Numbered from the stretch's first letter, positions 24,652 through 34,755 are shown. The stretch is 64,000 nt of DNA from Enterobacter huaxiensis (GCF_003594935.2 NZ_CP043342.1:806001-870000); one strand, 5' to 3'. A program made the numbers and translations. The notes: a model not told the origin generated them from the sequence alone.

Positions 24652-25095
24652 ATGCGGCTAATTGATTATTTCCCTGAATCCTCTATTTCAATAAAACCTG
24701 TAGCACAAAACTGGCAGGAGGCTATTGATTTTTCCATGTCGTCATTGCTGCAACATCATTATATCAATGCTGAATATATTGAGGCGATTAAAAGCTCGAC
24801 GCTTATCAATGGTCCCTATTATATCCTGGCGCCGGGCGTAGCAATGCCCCATGCACGTCCGGAGTGTGGTGCATTAAAAACAGGTATGTCATTAACGCTT
24901 CTTAAACAGGACGTGCAATTTTCGAAAGAAGATGAACCCGTAAAGTTACTCATTGGTTTATCGGCGGCGGATGCGGATTCACATATCGGTGCTATTCAGG
25001 CCTTAAGCGAATTATTATGTGATGAAGATAGTCTGTCAGCATTGTTAACCGCTAAATCAGAAAAACAGCTGGCGGATATTATCGCTCACGCATAA
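24652..25095 (+). CDS. cmtB: PTS EIIA component CmtB (mannitol type)
   Basis: 147 residues. A PTS EIIA domain of the fructose/mannitol type; the phosphorylated histidine is His67 in GVAMPHARPE, where HARPE is typical. It accepts phosphate from HPr and passes it to the EIIB domain of CmtA, encoded next. Length and sequence match E. coli CmtB, a PTS component long called cryptic mannitol because its sugar is unproven. First gene of a six-gene run ending with yggC. The ATG follows AAGGA at good spacing. Confidence 0.94.
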   Translation: MRLIDYFPESSISIKPVAQNWQEAIDFSMSSLLQHHYINAEYIEAIKSSTLINGPYYILAPGVAMPHARPECGALKTGMSLTLLKQDVQFSKEDEPVKLLIGLSAADADSHIGAIQALSELLCDEDSLSALLTAKSEKQLADIIAHA

Positions 25096-25122
25096 TTATT
25101 TTTTCCTTTACAGGACATTATT

Positions 25123-26502
25123 ATGGAACACAAGTCTGCTCGTGCAAAGGTCCAGGCTTTTGGGGGCTTTTTGACTGCGATGGTCATCCCCAATATTGGC
25201 GCTTTTATTGCTTGGGGATTTATTACCGCATTATTTATTCCAACCGGCTGGATGCCAAATGAGCACTTCGCTAAAATTGTCGGCCCGATGATCACCTATT
25301 TACTGCCGGTTATGATTGGCTCAACCGGCGGACACCTGGTTGGCGGCAAACGTGGCGCGGTCATGGGGGGGATCGGTACTATCGGCGTAATTATCGGCGC
25401 GGATATTCCTATGTTCCTCGGCTCAATGATCATGGGGCCACTCGGCGGTCTGGTGATTAAGCACATCGACCGGCTGCTGGATAAGCGCATTCCCGCTGGT
25501 TTTGAGATGGTCATCAACAACTTCTCGCTGGGCATTGCCGGCATGCTCCTCTGCCTGCTGGGGTTTGAAGTGATCGGCCCTGCGGTGTTAATTGCCAATA
25601 ACTTTATCAAAGAATGTATTGAAGCACTGGTGCATGCGGGCTATTTGCCGCTGCTGTCGCTGATTAACGAACCGGCTAAAATCCTGTTTCTGAATAACGC
25701 TATCGATCAGGGGGTTTATTATCCGCTGGGAATGCAGCAGGCGTCCGAGACGGGAAAATCCATCTTCTTTATGGTGGCTTCCAACCCTGGGCCGGGATTA
25801 GGTCTGCTGCTGGCTTTTACTTTTTTTGGCAAAGGGATGGCGAAGAAGTCAGCGCCCGGCGCGATGATTATCCACTTCCTGGGCGGCATTCACGAGCTCT
25901 ATTTCCCTTACGTACTGATGAAACCGCTGACGCTGATTGCGATGATCGCTGGCGGCATGAGCGGAACGTGGATATTTAATTTGTTGGGCGGCGGGCTGGT
26001 TGCTGGCCCAAGTCCGGGTTCGATTTTTGCCTATCTCGCGTTAACGCCTAAGGGTGCTTTTCTCGCAACGATTGCTGGCGTAACGGCAGGCACGCTGGTC
26101 TCTTTTGCAGTCACCTCCCTGATCTTAAAAATGGATAAAAGCCATGAAGCTGAAACGGAAGATACTTTCGGTGATTCTGCCAAAGCCGTAAAAGCCATGA
26201 AGCAGGAAGGCAAGTTTTCTTATCGGGATATTAAGCGCATCGCTTTTGTCTGCGATGCCGGAATGGGCTCCAGCGCTATGGGCGCGACGACGTTCCGTAA
26301 GCGTCTGGAAAAAGCCGGGCGAGATATCGAAGTAACACATTACGCCATCGAAAATGTGCCTGACAACGCGGACATTATTGTTACCCATGCCAGTCTGGAG
26401 GGGCGCGCTAAACGAGTCAGTGACAAACCGTTGGTGTTGATAAAAAACTATCTCGGCGATCCGCAGCTTGACGATCTCTTTAAGCAATTAACGGCGAATT
26501 AA
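25123..26502 (+). CDS. cmtA: PTS EIICB component CmtA (mannitol type)
   Basis: 459 residues. The N-terminal membrane domain (about 1-340; many hydrophobic segments, GGIHELYFPYVLMKP near the sugar site as in MtlA) imports and phosphorylates a sugar or polyol. The C-terminal EIIB domain has its phospho-cysteine at Cys377 in FVCDAGMGSSAMGA. Unlike MtlA it lacks a fused EIIA, supplied by CmtB. It sits 27 bp after cmtB and 23 bp before yggP. The product should be a phosphorylated polyol or sugar for YggP to oxidise; the identity is unresolved. Confidence 0.93.
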   Translation: MEHKSARAKVQAFGGFLTAMVIPNIGAFIAWGFITALFIPTGWMPNEHFAKIVGPMITYLLPVMIGSTGGHLVGGKRGAVMGGIGTIGVIIGADIPMFLGSMIMGPLGGLVIKHIDRLLDKRIPAGFEMVINNFSLGIAGMLLCLLGFEVIGPAVLIANNFIKECIEALVHAGYLPLLSLINEPAKILFLNNAIDQGVYYPLGMQQASETGKSIFFMVASNPGPGLGLLLAFTFFGKGMAKKSAPGAMIIHFLGGIHELYFPYVLMKPLTLIAMIAGGMSGTWIFNLLGGGLVAGPSPGSIFAYLALTPKGAFLATIAGVTAGTLVSFAVTSLILKMDKSHEAETEDTFGDSAKAVKAMKQEGKFSYRDIKRIAFVCDAGMGSSAMGATTFRKRLEKAGRDIEVTHYAIENVPDNADIIVTHASLEGRAKRVSDKPLVLIKNYLGDPQLDDLFKQLTAN

Positions 26503-26525
26503 TCTAACTTGTTTCTGGAGTCAAT

Positions 26526-27803
26526 ATGAAAACGAAAGTGGCTGCCATTTATGGCAAGCAGGATGTACGTATCCGCGAATTTGAATTGCCCGAAATAAAC
26601 GACAATGAACTTCTGGTGAGCGTAATTTCCGACAGCGTCTGTTTATCCACCTGGAAGGCGGCGAAATTAGGCAGTGAACATAAACGCGTGCCGGACGATC
26701 TGGAGAACCATCCGGTTATTACCGGGCATGAATGCGCCGGGGTGATTGTTGAGGTCGGGAAAAATCTGGCCGATAAATATAAAAAAGGTCAGCGCTTTGT
26801 ATTACAACCGGCTATGGGATTGCCGAGCGGTTATTCTGCCGGCTACAGCTATGAATATTTTGGCGGCAATGCGACGTATATGATTATCCCTGAAATCGCG
26901 ATTAATTTGGGCTGCGTTTTACCTTATCACGGCTCCTATTTTGCGGCAGCTTCGCTGGCTGAACCGATGTGCTGTATTATCGGTGCGTATAACGCCAATT
27001 ATCATACGACGCAATATGTCTATGAGCACCGGATGGGCGTGAAGCCGGGAGGGAACATAGCGCTTCTTGCCTGCGCCGGGCCAATGGGGATTGGCGCTAT
27101 TGATTATGCGATTAACGGCGGAATTCAACCCTCGCGCGTTGTGGTGGTGGATATTGATGAGGCCCGCCTCGCGCAGGCAAAAAAATTACTGCCGGTTGCG
27201 CTGGCGGCTCAAAAGGGCATTGAACTTATTTATGTCAATACCTCCGGAATGGAGAACCCTGCCGCTGCGCTACGCGCGCTGACGGATAATGCCGGCTTTG
27301 ACGACGTGTTTGTCTATGCCGCAGTTCCTGCGGTCATCGAACTGGCGGACGATCTTCTCGCCGAGGACGGGTGCCTGAATTTCTTCGCCGGACCAACGGA
27401 CGGCAATTTCAAGGTGCCGTTCAATTTTTACAATGTCCATTACAACAGTACGCACGTGGTGGGCACCTCGGGCGGCTCGACGGAAGACATGAAAGAGGCG
27501 ATTACGCTGAGCGCAACGGGCCAGCTTCAGCCGTCGTTTATGGTGACCCACATCGGCGGCCTCGATGCAGTGCCCCACACGGTGCTCAATCTGCCGGACA
27601 TTCCTGGTGGCAAGAAGCTTATCTATAACGGAGTCACCCTGCCGTTAACGGCCATTGCCGATTTTGCCGAAAAAGGCAAAACCGACCCGCTGTTCCGCGA
27701 GCTGGCAAGGCTGGTGGAAGAGACCCATGGCATCTGGAATGAAAAAGCAGAGCGCTATCTTCTGGCGCAGTTTGGGGTGGATATTGGGGAGGCTGAGGCA
27801 TGA
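26526..27803 (+). CDS. yggP: Zinc-type alcohol dehydrogenase YggP (sugar/polyol-phosphate type)
   Basis: 425 residues of the medium-chain dehydrogenase superfamily. TGHECAGVIVEVG holds the zinc-site His-Glu pair, the Rossmann segment ALLACAGPMGIGAIDYA binds NAD(P), and VVVVDIDEARLAQA ends the nucleotide fold. The sequence resembles L-sorbose-1-phosphate reductase (SorE) as I remember it, so a role in oxidising the hexitol- or polyol-phosphate produced by CmtAB fits. It lies between cmtA and yggF with a 4-bp ATGA overlap to yggF, showing one transcription unit. In some E. coli strains the gene is reported as disrupted; here it is intact. Confidence 0.88.
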   Translation: MKTKVAAIYGKQDVRIREFELPEINDNELLVSVISDSVCLSTWKAAKLGSEHKRVPDDLENHPVITGHECAGVIVEVGKNLADKYKKGQRFVLQPAMGLPSGYSAGYSYEYFGGNATYMIIPEIAINLGCVLPYHGSYFAAASLAEPMCCIIGAYNANYHTTQYVYEHRMGVKPGGNIALLACAGPMGIGAIDYAINGGIQPSRVVVVDIDEARLAQAKKLLPVALAAQKGIELIYVNTSGMENPAAALRALTDNAGFDDVFVYAAVPAVIELADDLLAEDGCLNFFAGPTDGNFKVPFNFYNVHYNSTHVVGTSGGSTEDMKEAITLSATGQLQPSFMVTHIGGLDAVPHTVLNLPDIPGGKKLIYNGVTLPLTAIADFAEKGKTDPLFRELARLVEETHGIWNEKAERYLLAQFGVDIGEAEA

Positions 27804-28771
27804 TGTCTCTGGCGTGGCCGCTCTTTCGCGTGACCGAACAGGCGGCGCTGGCCGCCTGGCCGCAAACCGGGTGCGGCGATAAAAACCGGATCGACGGGCT
27901 GGCGGTAACCGCCATGCGCGAGGCGCTAAACGCGATAGCGATTCGCGGGCGTATTGTCATCGGCGAAGGTGAGATCGACCATGCGCCAATGCTGTGGATT
28001 GGTGAGGAGGTCGGAAGTGGCGTTGGCCCGGCGGTGGATATTGCCGTCGATCCCATTGAGGGCACCCGCATGGTAGCGATGGGACAAAGCAATGCGCTGG
28101 CAGTGATGGCGTTCGCCCCGCAGGGAAGCCTGTTTCATGCCCCTGATATGTATATGAAGAAACTGGTGGTTAATGCCGCGGCGGCGGGGGCAATCAGCCT
28201 TGAGCTCCCGCTGGCGGAGAACCTTCGCAACGTTGCCCGGGCCCTGGGCAAGCCGCTTGAGCATCTGCGGATGGTTACGCTGGACAAACCGCGCCTGCAA
28301 AATGCTATCGCCGAGGCGACACGGATGGGGGTGAAAGTGTTCGCTCTGCCCGATGGTGACGTCGCTGCCAGCGTACTGACCTGCTTACAGGATAATCCCT
28401 ATGATCTGATGTATACCGTAGGCGGTGCGCCAGAAGGCGTGATCTCCGCCTGCGCGGTGAAAGCGCTGGGCGGCGATATGCAGGCGGAGCTGATCGACTT
28501 TTGTGAAGCGAAAGGAGAGAGCCCTGAGAACCATCGGGTTGCTATGCAGGAGCACCGTCGTTGCGCGGAGATGGGCGTGGAGGTCAATCGTATCTATACC
28601 CTGGAGGAACTGGTGGGGGGAAATGACATTTTGTTCAGCGCGACGGGCGTGACGGGAGGCGATCTGGTTAAAGGTATTCAACAGGCTGCGAAGGGTGTAC
28701 GCACGCAAACTTTACTGATCGGCGGCGCAGACCGAACGTGTAATATAATAGACTCTCTGCATTCATGGTGA
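27800..28771 (+). CDS. yggF: Class II fructose-1,6-bisphosphatase YggF
   Basis: 323 residues, GlpX-like. Visible: VIGEGEIDHAPML and AVDPIEGTRMVA (metal- and phosphate-binding), GGAPEGVISACAVKALGG and SATGVTGGDLVKGI. These are the class II FBPase hallmarks. In E. coli it is the second GlpX paralogue with measured FBPase activity in vitro (established). Placement in a PTS operon suggests the true substrate may be another bisphosphate, or that it supports a specific sugar-phosphate route. It begins inside the yggP stop (ATGA). Confidence 0.93.
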   Translation: MMSLAWPLFRVTEQAALAAWPQTGCGDKNRIDGLAVTAMREALNAIAIRGRIVIGEGEIDHAPMLWIGEEVGSGVGPAVDIAVDPIEGTRMVAMGQSNALAVMAFAPQGSLFHAPDMYMKKLVVNAAAAGAISLELPLAENLRNVARALGKPLEHLRMVTLDKPRLQNAIAEATRMGVKVFALPDGDVAASVLTCLQDNPYDLMYTVGGAPEGVISACAVKALGGDMQAELIDFCEAKGESPENHRVAMQEHRRCAEMGVEVNRIYTLEELVGGNDILFSATGVTGGDLVKGIQQAAKGVRTQTLLIGGADRTCNIIDSLHSW

Positions 28772-28786
28772 TTTATCGAGATACAA

Positions 28787-29296
28787 ATGACGACGCTGAC
28801 AGAAGACGATGTGCTTGAGCAACTGGATGCTCAGAATAACCTCCTCGCATTTATGACGACGGCACAGTCTTTTTTACTCCAGGGCATTAAATGTTTTCTG
28901 CCGTCGCTGTTTGTCGATAACGATGAAGAGATCGTGGAATATGCAGTGAAGCCGTTACTCGCCCAGAGTGGGCCGCTTGATGATATCGACGTGGCGCTAC
29001 GCTTAATTTATGCGCTGGGAAAAATGGACAAATGGCTCTACGCAGACATTACGCATTTTTCTCAGTTTTATCAGTATCTGAATGAACAGGATGCGGTCCC
29101 GGGCTTCGCCGATGACATCACCTGGGATTTTATCAGTAACGTCAATTGTATCACCCGTAACGCGACGTTATACGGCGCGCTGGAGTCGATGAAATTTGCT
29201 GATTTTGCCGCATGGTCTGAGGTTCGCTTTACCGCGATGATCAAAACGGCGCTAACCCTGGCGGTAACGACAATTTTAAAGGAACTGACGCCGTGA
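28787..29296 (+). CDS. yggD: MltR-family protein YggD (FumE)
   Basis: 169 residues, helical and acidic, of the MltR (mannitol operon repressor) family, with no recognisable helix-turn-helix. E. coli YggD is listed as a fumarase (FumE) in some resources, from metabolite-screening work as I remember it; the family otherwise suggests regulation of the linked mannitol-type PTS. The sequence alone does not decide between enzyme and regulator. It follows yggF by 15 bp and overlaps yggC by 4 bp (GTGA). Confidence 0.87.
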   Translation: MTTLTEDDVLEQLDAQNNLLAFMTTAQSFLLQGIKCFLPSLFVDNDEEIVEYAVKPLLAQSGPLDDIDVALRLIYALGKMDKWLYADITHFSQFYQYLNEQDAVPGFADDITWDFISNVNCITRNATLYGALESMKFADFAAWSEVRFTAMIKTALTLAVTTILKELTP

Positions 29297-30003
29297 AAAT
29301 TGGGCTAAAGGTCAATGGGCTACACGTAGAAGCACACTATCCTGATGACGAAATTGAAAATGTTCATAAGCCTTTGCTTCGTCAGCTGGCGAAACGGCAT
29401 TTCGACAGCCCCAGCAGACGAACGATTGTTTTTCTCAGCGCCCCGCCCGGTACGGGCAAGTCCACGCTGACCGCCTTCTGGGAATACCTCTCTCATCAGA
29501 CGGAGGGGCTCGCTCCGATTCAGACGTTGCCAATGGATGGTTTTCATCACTACAACGTCTGGCTGGAAGCGCATAACCTGCGCGCGTACAAAGGCGCCCC
29601 GGAGACCTTTGATGTTGACAGGCTGGCGCAACATCTGCGGCAGATAAAAGAGGGCGACGGTACCTGGCCGCAGTATGACCGGCAAACGCACGACCCTGTC
29701 GAAGGGGCGATCGTGGTAACGGCACCCATCGTGATTGTTGAGGGTAACTGGTTACTGCTCGATGATGAACGATGGCGAGCGCTGATAGAATACTGTGATT
29801 TTTCATTGTTTATTCGCGCGCCTGCCGAAGCATTACGCACGCGCCTGGTGGGACGTAAGCTGGCCGGGGGGCTCTCTCTGACCGATGCCGAAGCGTTTTA
29901 TGCCCGCACCGATGGGCCAAACGTGGAACGGGTTCTGCGTCATAGCCGACCTGCCCGCGTGGAGCTCAGCATGTCGGCAAACGGGGAATACCGTCTCGTC
30001 TGA
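29293..30003 (+). CDS. yggC: P-loop kinase-like protein YggC
   Basis: 236 residues starting with a GTG at 29293 that overlaps the yggD stop. A nucleoside/pantothenate-kinase-like P-loop protein: Walker A APPGTGKST at 50-58, substrate-like segment LPMDGFHHYN, and the Walker B-like IVIVEGNWLLLDD. Uridine kinase and fructose-type sugar kinases of this group phosphorylate small hydroxylated substrates. It is the last gene of the cmt-ygg run, so a sugar-phosphate intermediate of that route is a reasonable substrate. No experimental function is known to me. Confidence 0.88.
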   Translation: MKIGLKVNGLHVEAHYPDDEIENVHKPLLRQLAKRHFDSPSRRTIVFLSAPPGTGKSTLTAFWEYLSHQTEGLAPIQTLPMDGFHHYNVWLEAHNLRAYKGAPETFDVDRLAQHLRQIKEGDGTWPQYDRQTHDPVEGAIVVTAPIVIVEGNWLLLDDERWRALIEYCDFSLFIRAPAEALRTRLVGRKLAGGLSLTDAEAFYARTDGPNVERVLRHSRPARVELSMSANGEYRLV

Positions 30004-30096
30004 TCCTGTGTGACTCTCAGGGGGCCGTTTCGCTGGGGCATCGCTCGACCCGCCGCGTTTCACGTGGCGGGAAGAATAGGGGTTATTCCGGAAAAA

Positions 30097-30112
30097 TGTG
30101 ATGGAGATCAGA
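30097..30112. promoter_or_regulatory. CRP-type site upstream of epd
   Basis: TGTGA-TGGAGA-TCAGA matches 9 of 10 fixed CRP positions. It lies in the 304-bp gap before epd (30004-30307), whose only other recognised element is the Cra site at 30172-30183. Confidence 0.6.
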
Positions 30113-30171
30113 TAAAATCGCTCTTAATCTGGACAGACATTCCTTTTATTCCCCGATTCGCTTATTCTTGC

Positions 30172-30183
30172 TGAAGCGTTTCA
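30172..30183. promoter_or_regulatory. Cra (FruR) operator upstream of epd-pgk-fbaA
   Basis: TGAAGCGTTTCA is one base away from the Cra consensus TGAAACGTTTCA and is almost palindromic. Cra represses glycolytic genes such as epd-pgk in E. coli, so control of this operon by fructose-1-phosphate or fructose-1,6-bisphosphate status is expected. Confidence 0.75.
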
Positions 30184-30307
30184 GTCGATTAAATGTTCGA
30201 CAATTGACCAATCAATCGCAGTTTGTGATAGCAAGGATTCCCCTTCGGGCGTCGCTGGATTACTCTTTCAGCCACCTCAAACTCAGGGATAGCTTTGCAG
30301 GAGATCT

Positions 30308-31327
30308 ATGACCGTACGCGTAGCGATTAATGGCTTCGGTCGCATCGGGCGTAACGTGGTTCGTGCTTTATATGAATCCGGGCGTCGTGCGGAAATCACC
30401 GTGGTGGCAATCAATGAACTGGCGGATGCTACGGGCATGGCGCATTTGTTGAAATATGACACCAGCCACGGCCGCTTTGCCTGGGACGTTCGCCAGGAAA
30501 GAGAACAGCTGTTTGTCGGTGATGATGCGATCCGCGTGCTGCATGAAAGCAGCATTGAAGGGCTACCGTGGCGTGAACTGGGTGTGGATGTGGTGCTGGA
30601 CTGTACCGGCGTGTACGGCAGCCGTGAACACGGCGAAGCGCACCTGAAAGCGGGCGCGAAAAAAGTCCTGTTTTCCCATCCCGGCAGCCACGATCTTGAC
30701 GCCACCGTCGTCTTCGGTGTGAACCAGCATGAGCTGGAAGCTGAACACCGCATTGTCTCCAACGCCTCCTGTACCACCAACTGCATTATTCCGGTCATCA
30801 AACTGTTAGACGATGCGTATGGCATTGAATCCGGCACCGTAACCACGATTCACTCCGCCATGCACGATCAGCAGGTTATCGACGCCTATCATCCGGACTT
30901 ACGACGCACTCGCGCGGCGAGTCAGTCAATCATTCCGGTGGATACTAAACTGGCTGCAGGGATCACCCGAATTTTCCCGCAGTTTAACGACCGTTTCGAA
31001 GCGATTGCCGTGCGCGTTCCAACGATTAACGTCACCGCAATCGACCTCAGCGTAACGGTAAAAAAACCGGTAAAAGCCTGCGAAGTCAACCTGTTGCTGC
31101 AAAAAGCGGCACAGGGTGCATTTCATGGTATAGTTGACTATACGGAATTACCGTTGGTCTCAGTAGATTTTAACCACGACCCGCACAGTGCCATTGTTGA
31201 CGGTACGCAAACGCGAGTCAGTGGCGCACACCTTATCAAGACGCTGGTCTGGTGTGATAACGAATGGGGCTTTGCTAACCGAATGCTCGACACCACGTTA
31301 GCAATGGCCGCGAAAGGTTTCAGGTAA
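30308..31327 (+). CDS. epd: D-erythrose-4-phosphate dehydrogenase Epd
   Basis: 339 residues; a GAPDH-family enzyme oxidising erythrose-4-phosphate to 4-phosphoerythronate, the first step of the deoxyxylulose-dependent pyridoxal phosphate pathway. The NAD motif [11 protein letters not shown] is at the N-terminus and the nucleophile is Cys155 in SNASCTTNC. Epd rather than GAPDH is supported by its position directly before pgk and fbaA, as in E. coli, and by length. The ATG follows AGGAGATCT. Confidence 0.96.
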   Translation: MTVRVAINGFGRIGRNVVRALYESGRRAEITVVAINELADATGMAHLLKYDTSHGRFAWDVRQEREQLFVGDDAIRVLHESSIEGLPWRELGVDVVLDCTGVYGSREHGEAHLKAGAKKVLFSHPGSHDLDATVVFGVNQHELEAEHRIVSNASCTTNCIIPVIKLLDDAYGIESGTVTTIHSAMHDQQVIDAYHPDLRRTRAASQSIIPVDTKLAAGITRIFPQFNDRFEAIAVRVPTINVTAIDLSVTVKKPVKACEVNLLLQKAAQGAFHGIVDYTELPLVSVDFNHDPHSAIVDGTQTRVSGAHLIKTLVWCDNEWGFANRMLDTTLAMAAKGFR

Positions 31328-31376
31328 GACGCATCGTGCGTCTGCAAAACTTTAAGAATCAACGAGAGGATTCACC

Positions 31377-32540
31377 ATGTCTGTAATTAAGATGACCGAT
31401 CTGGATCTGGCAGGTAAACGCGTTTTCATCCGTGCCGATCTGAACGTACCGGTTAAAGATGGCAAAGTGACCAGCGACGCGCGTATTCGTGCATCTCTGC
31501 CAACCATCGAGCTGGCTCTGAAGCAGGGCGCTAAAGTGATGGTAACCTCCCACCTGGGTCGTCCAACTGAAGGCGAGTACAACGAAGAGTTCTCTCTGCT
31601 GCCGGTTGTTAATTACCTGAAAGACAAACTGTCCAGCCCGGTTCGCCTGGTGAAAGATTACCTGGACGGCGTTGAAGTTGCTGCCGGTGAACTGGTTGTT
31701 CTGGAAAACGTTCGCTTCAACAAAGGCGAAAAGAAAGACGACGAAGCGCTGTCCAAAAAATACGCTGCACTGTGCGACGTATTCGTGATGGATGCATTCG
31801 GTACTGCTCACCGTGCGCAGGCTTCTACCCACGGTATCGGTAAATTCGCAGACGTTGCTTGCGCAGGTCCTCTGCTGGCTGACGAACTGGAAGCACTGGG
31901 TAAAGCACTGAAAGAACCAGCGCGTCCAATGGTCGCTATCGTTGGCGGTTCTAAAGTTTCTACCAAACTGACCGTTCTGGATTCCCTGTCAAAAATCGCT
32001 GACCAGCTGATCGTTGGCGGTGGTATCGCGAACACCTTCGTTGCCGCTCAAGGCCACAACGTCGGTAAGTCCCTGTACGAAGCGGACCTGGTTGACGAAG
32101 CGAAACGCCTCCTGACCACCTGTGATATCCCAGTCCCAACTGACGTACGCGTAGCGACCGAGTTCTCTGAAACCGCTACCGCGACCCTGAAATCTGTAAA
32201 CGACATCAAAGATGAAGAGCAGATTCTGGACCTGGGCGACGTTTCTGCACAGAAACTGGCTGATATCCTGAAAAACGCAAAAACTATCCTGTGGAACGGT
32301 CCTGTTGGCGTGTTCGAATTCCCGAACTTCCGCAAAGGTACTGAAATCGTTGCTAACGCAATCGCAGACAGCGAAGCGTTCTCTATCGCAGGCGGCGGTG
32401 ACACCCTGGCAGCTATCGACCTGTTCGGTATCTCAGACAAGATCTCCTACATCTCCACTGGCGGCGGCGCATTCCTCGAGTTCGTGGAAGGCAAAGTACT
32501 GCCGGCAGTAGCAATGCTCGAAGAGCGCGCTAAGAAGTAA
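31377..32540 (+). CDS. pgk: Phosphoglycerate kinase
   Basis: 387 residues, the E. coli length. Converts 1,3-bisphosphoglycerate and ADP to 3-phosphoglycerate and ATP. Visible: [11 protein letters not shown] near the N-terminus (substrate-binding Asp and Asn), TSHLGRP, the [10 protein letters not shown] hinge segment, [10 protein letters not shown], and GGGDTLAAI near the C-terminus for nucleotide phosphates. Codon use is strongly biased, as for a highly expressed gene. It lies between epd and fbaA. Confidence 0.98.
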   Translation: MSVIKMTDLDLAGKRVFIRADLNVPVKDGKVTSDARIRASLPTIELALKQGAKVMVTSHLGRPTEGEYNEEFSLLPVVNYLKDKLSSPVRLVKDYLDGVEVAAGELVVLENVRFNKGEKKDDEALSKKYAALCDVFVMDAFGTAHRAQASTHGIGKFADVACAGPLLADELEALGKALKEPARPMVAIVGGSKVSTKLTVLDSLSKIADQLIVGGGIANTFVAAQGHNVGKSLYEADLVDEAKRLLTTCDIPVPTDVRVATEFSETATATLKSVNDIKDEEQILDLGDVSAQKLADILKNAKTILWNGPVGVFEFPNFRKGTEIVANAIADSEAFSIAGGGDTLAAIDLFGISDKISYISTGGGAFLEFVEGKVLPAVAMLEERAKK

Positions 32541-32549
32541 GCCATTCAA

Positions 32550-32572
32550 GGGCAGGGAAACCTGCCCAATTT
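32550..32572 (+). terminator. Hairpin between pgk and fbaA
   Basis: GGGCAGG-GAAA-CCTGCCC followed by AATTTT. A weak terminator or an RNA processing/stability hairpin inside the operon. Confidence 0.6.
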
Positions 32573-32632
32573 TCAGCGCGCTTTTAAGAGCACGCATCTT
32601 TTCTAACGGCCGAAGATACAGGACTAAGCAAC

Positions 32633-33712
32633 ATGTCTAAAATTTTTGATTTCGTAAAACCTGGCGTTATCACCGGTGATGACGTACAGAAAGTGTTCCA
32701 GGTAGCTAAAGAAAACAACTTCGCTCTGCCAGCAGTTAACTGCGTGGGTACCGACTCCATCAACGCCGTACTGGAAACTGCAGCCAAAGTTAAAGCTCCA
32801 GTTATCGTTCAGTTCTCTAACGGTGGCGCTGCGTTCATCGCAGGTAAAGGCGTGAAAACTGACGTTCCTCAGGGCGCTGCAATCCTGGGTGCTATCTCTG
32901 GTGCGCACCACGTACACCAGATGGCTGAACACTACGGTGTTCCAGTTATCCTGCACACTGACCACTGCGCGAAGAAACTGCTGCCGTGGATCGACGGCCT
33001 GCTGGACGCGGGTGAAAAACACTTCGCGGCAACCGGTAAGCCACTGTTCTCTTCTCACATGATCGACCTGTCTGAAGAGTCTCTGCACGAAAACATCGAA
33101 ATCTGCTCCAAATACCTGGCGCGCATGGCCAAAATGGACATGACTCTGGAAATCGAACTGGGTTGCACCGGTGGTGAAGAAGACGGCGTGGACAACAGCC
33201 ACATGGACGCTTCTGCACTGTACACCCAGCCAGAAGACGTTGACTACGCGTACACCGAGCTGAGCAAAATCAGCCCACGCTTCACCATTGCGGCGTCCTT
33301 CGGTAACGTGCACGGCGTTTACAAACCAGGTAACGTGGTTCTGACCCCGACCATCCTGCGTGATTCTCAGGAATACGTGTCCAAGAAACACAACCTGCCG
33401 CACAACAGCCTGAACTTCGTCTTCCACGGCGGTTCCGGTTCTTCTGCTCAGGAAATCAAAGACTCCGTAAGCTACGGCGTAGTGAAAATGAACATCGATA
33501 CCGATACCCAGTGGGCAACATGGGACGGTATCCTGGGCTACTACAAAACTAACGAAGCTTACCTGCAGGGTCAGCTGGGCAACCCGAAAGGCGAAGACCA
33601 GCCGAACAAGAAATACTACGATCCGCGCGTATGGCTGCGTGCTGCCCAGACTTCAATGATCACGCGTCTGGAGCAGGCATTCAAAGAACTGAACGCGGTT
33701 GACGTTCTGTAA
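32633..33712 (+). CDS. fbaA: Fructose-bisphosphate aldolase, class II
   Basis: 359 residues. A zinc-dependent aldolase that cleaves fructose-1,6-bisphosphate into dihydroxyacetone phosphate and glyceraldehyde-3-phosphate. The HTDHCAKK segment carries catalytic Asp and a zinc His near residue 110, VHGVYKPGNV and FHGGSGSS carry the later His ligands, and MNIDTDTQWA binds phosphate. Strong codon bias. Last gene of the epd-pgk-fbaA cluster, followed by a strong terminator. Confidence 0.98.
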   Translation: MSKIFDFVKPGVITGDDVQKVFQVAKENNFALPAVNCVGTDSINAVLETAAKVKAPVIVQFSNGGAAFIAGKGVKTDVPQGAAILGAISGAHHVHQMAEHYGVPVILHTDHCAKKLLPWIDGLLDAGEKHFAATGKPLFSSHMIDLSEESLHENIEICSKYLARMAKMDMTLEIELGCTGGEEDGVDNSHMDASALYTQPEDVDYAYTELSKISPRFTIAASFGNVHGVYKPGNVVLTPTILRDSQEYVSKKHNLPHNSLNFVFHGGSGSSAQEIKDSVSYGVVKMNIDTDTQWATWDGILGYYKTNEAYLQGQLGNPKGEDQPNKKYYDPRVWLRAAQTSMITRLEQAFKELNAVDVL

Positions 33713-33734
33713 TTTGAGCTGCTAAACGCCTCAG

Positions 33735-33762
33735 AAAGGTCCGCAAACGCGGGCCTTTTTTT
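33735..33762 (+). terminator. Intrinsic terminator of fbaA
   Basis: AAAGGTCCGC-AAAC-GCGGGCCTTT followed by a T-run, 23 bp past the stop codon. Confidence 0.9.
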
Positions 33763-33900
33763 ATGCCTTTTCAATAGCCTGATATCTCCGTTTTTGTGAT
33801 CTGTTTGGCAATATCGTCGCTTTTTGTTTACCCTTTACTGACCTGCCTGTCTCTCTATGGGATGGTTTTTTGTGATTTGGTTTAGCAAAAGGATGGATGA

Positions 33901-34755
33901 ATGGAAGATCTCGGTGTAGTAGATGGCATCAACAACGCGGGAACCTGGCTGGTGCGCAACCAGGCTCTCCTGATTAGCTATGCAGTGAATATTGCGGCAG
34001 CGATTGCCATCATTGTCGTGGGGATGATAATTGCCCGTACGGTTTCAAGAGGCGTCAACCGCGTCATGCTGGCTCGTCATATCGACGCAACCGTTGCTGA
34101 TTTTCTTTCTGCGCTGGTGCGTTACGGGATCATCGCCTTCACCCTGATTGCGGCAATGGGCCGTGTCGGCGTACAAACCGCTTCGGTCATTGCCGTGCTG
34201 GGTGCCGCCGGTTTGGCCGTGGGTCTGGCACTTCAGGGCTCGCTGGCAAACCTTGCGGCTGGCGTGCTGCTGGTGACGTTCCGACCTTTCCGCGCCGGGG
34301 AATATGTCGATCTCGGCGGTACAGCGGGTACCGTGCTGAACGTGCAAATTTTCTCCACCACGCTGCGCTCGGCGGATGGCAAAATTGTTATCGTGCCAAA
34401 CAAGAAGGTCATTGATGGCAACATCACCAACTTCTCACGCGAGCCGGTTCGCCGTAATGAACTCCTCATCGGGGTTGGCTATGATTCCGATACCGAGCTG
34501 GTGAAAAAGCTGATTACCGATATTATCGAATCAGATGACCGCATTCTTAAAGATCGCGAAATGACCGTTCGCCTGAACGAGCTGGGCGCGTCATCCATTA
34601 ATTTTGTGGTGCGCATCTGGAGTAAAAGCGGCGATCTGCAGAACGTTTACTGGGATGTACTGGAACGCATCAAGCGTGACTTTGACGCCAACGGCATCAG
34701 CTTCCCGTATCCGCAGATGGATGTGAACTTCAAAAAAGTGAAAGAAGCTGACTAA
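33901..34755 (+). CDS. mscS: Small-conductance mechanosensitive channel MscS
   Basis: 284 residues. An inner membrane channel that opens under membrane tension to release solutes on hypo-osmotic shock; works as a heptamer. Three N-terminal hydrophobic segments; the pore helix TM3 is the Gly/Ala-rich [31 protein letters not shown]. The cytoplasmic beta domain follows (VNLGG-type [11 protein letters not shown]). The last 26 bp overlap the end of the convergent TRAP-type gene, and the terminator lies at 34773-34798. Confidence 0.97.
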   Translation: MEDLGVVDGINNAGTWLVRNQALLISYAVNIAAAIAIIVVGMIIARTVSRGVNRVMLARHIDATVADFLSALVRYGIIAFTLIAAMGRVGVQTASVIAVLGAAGLAVGLALQGSLANLAAGVLLVTFRPFRAGEYVDLGGTAGTVLNVQIFSTTLRSADGKIVIVPNKKVIDGNITNFSREPVRRNELLIGVGYDSDTELVKKLITDIIESDDRILKDREMTVRLNELGASSINFVVRIWSKSGDLQNVYWDVLERIKRDFDANGISFPYPQMDVNFKKVKEAD

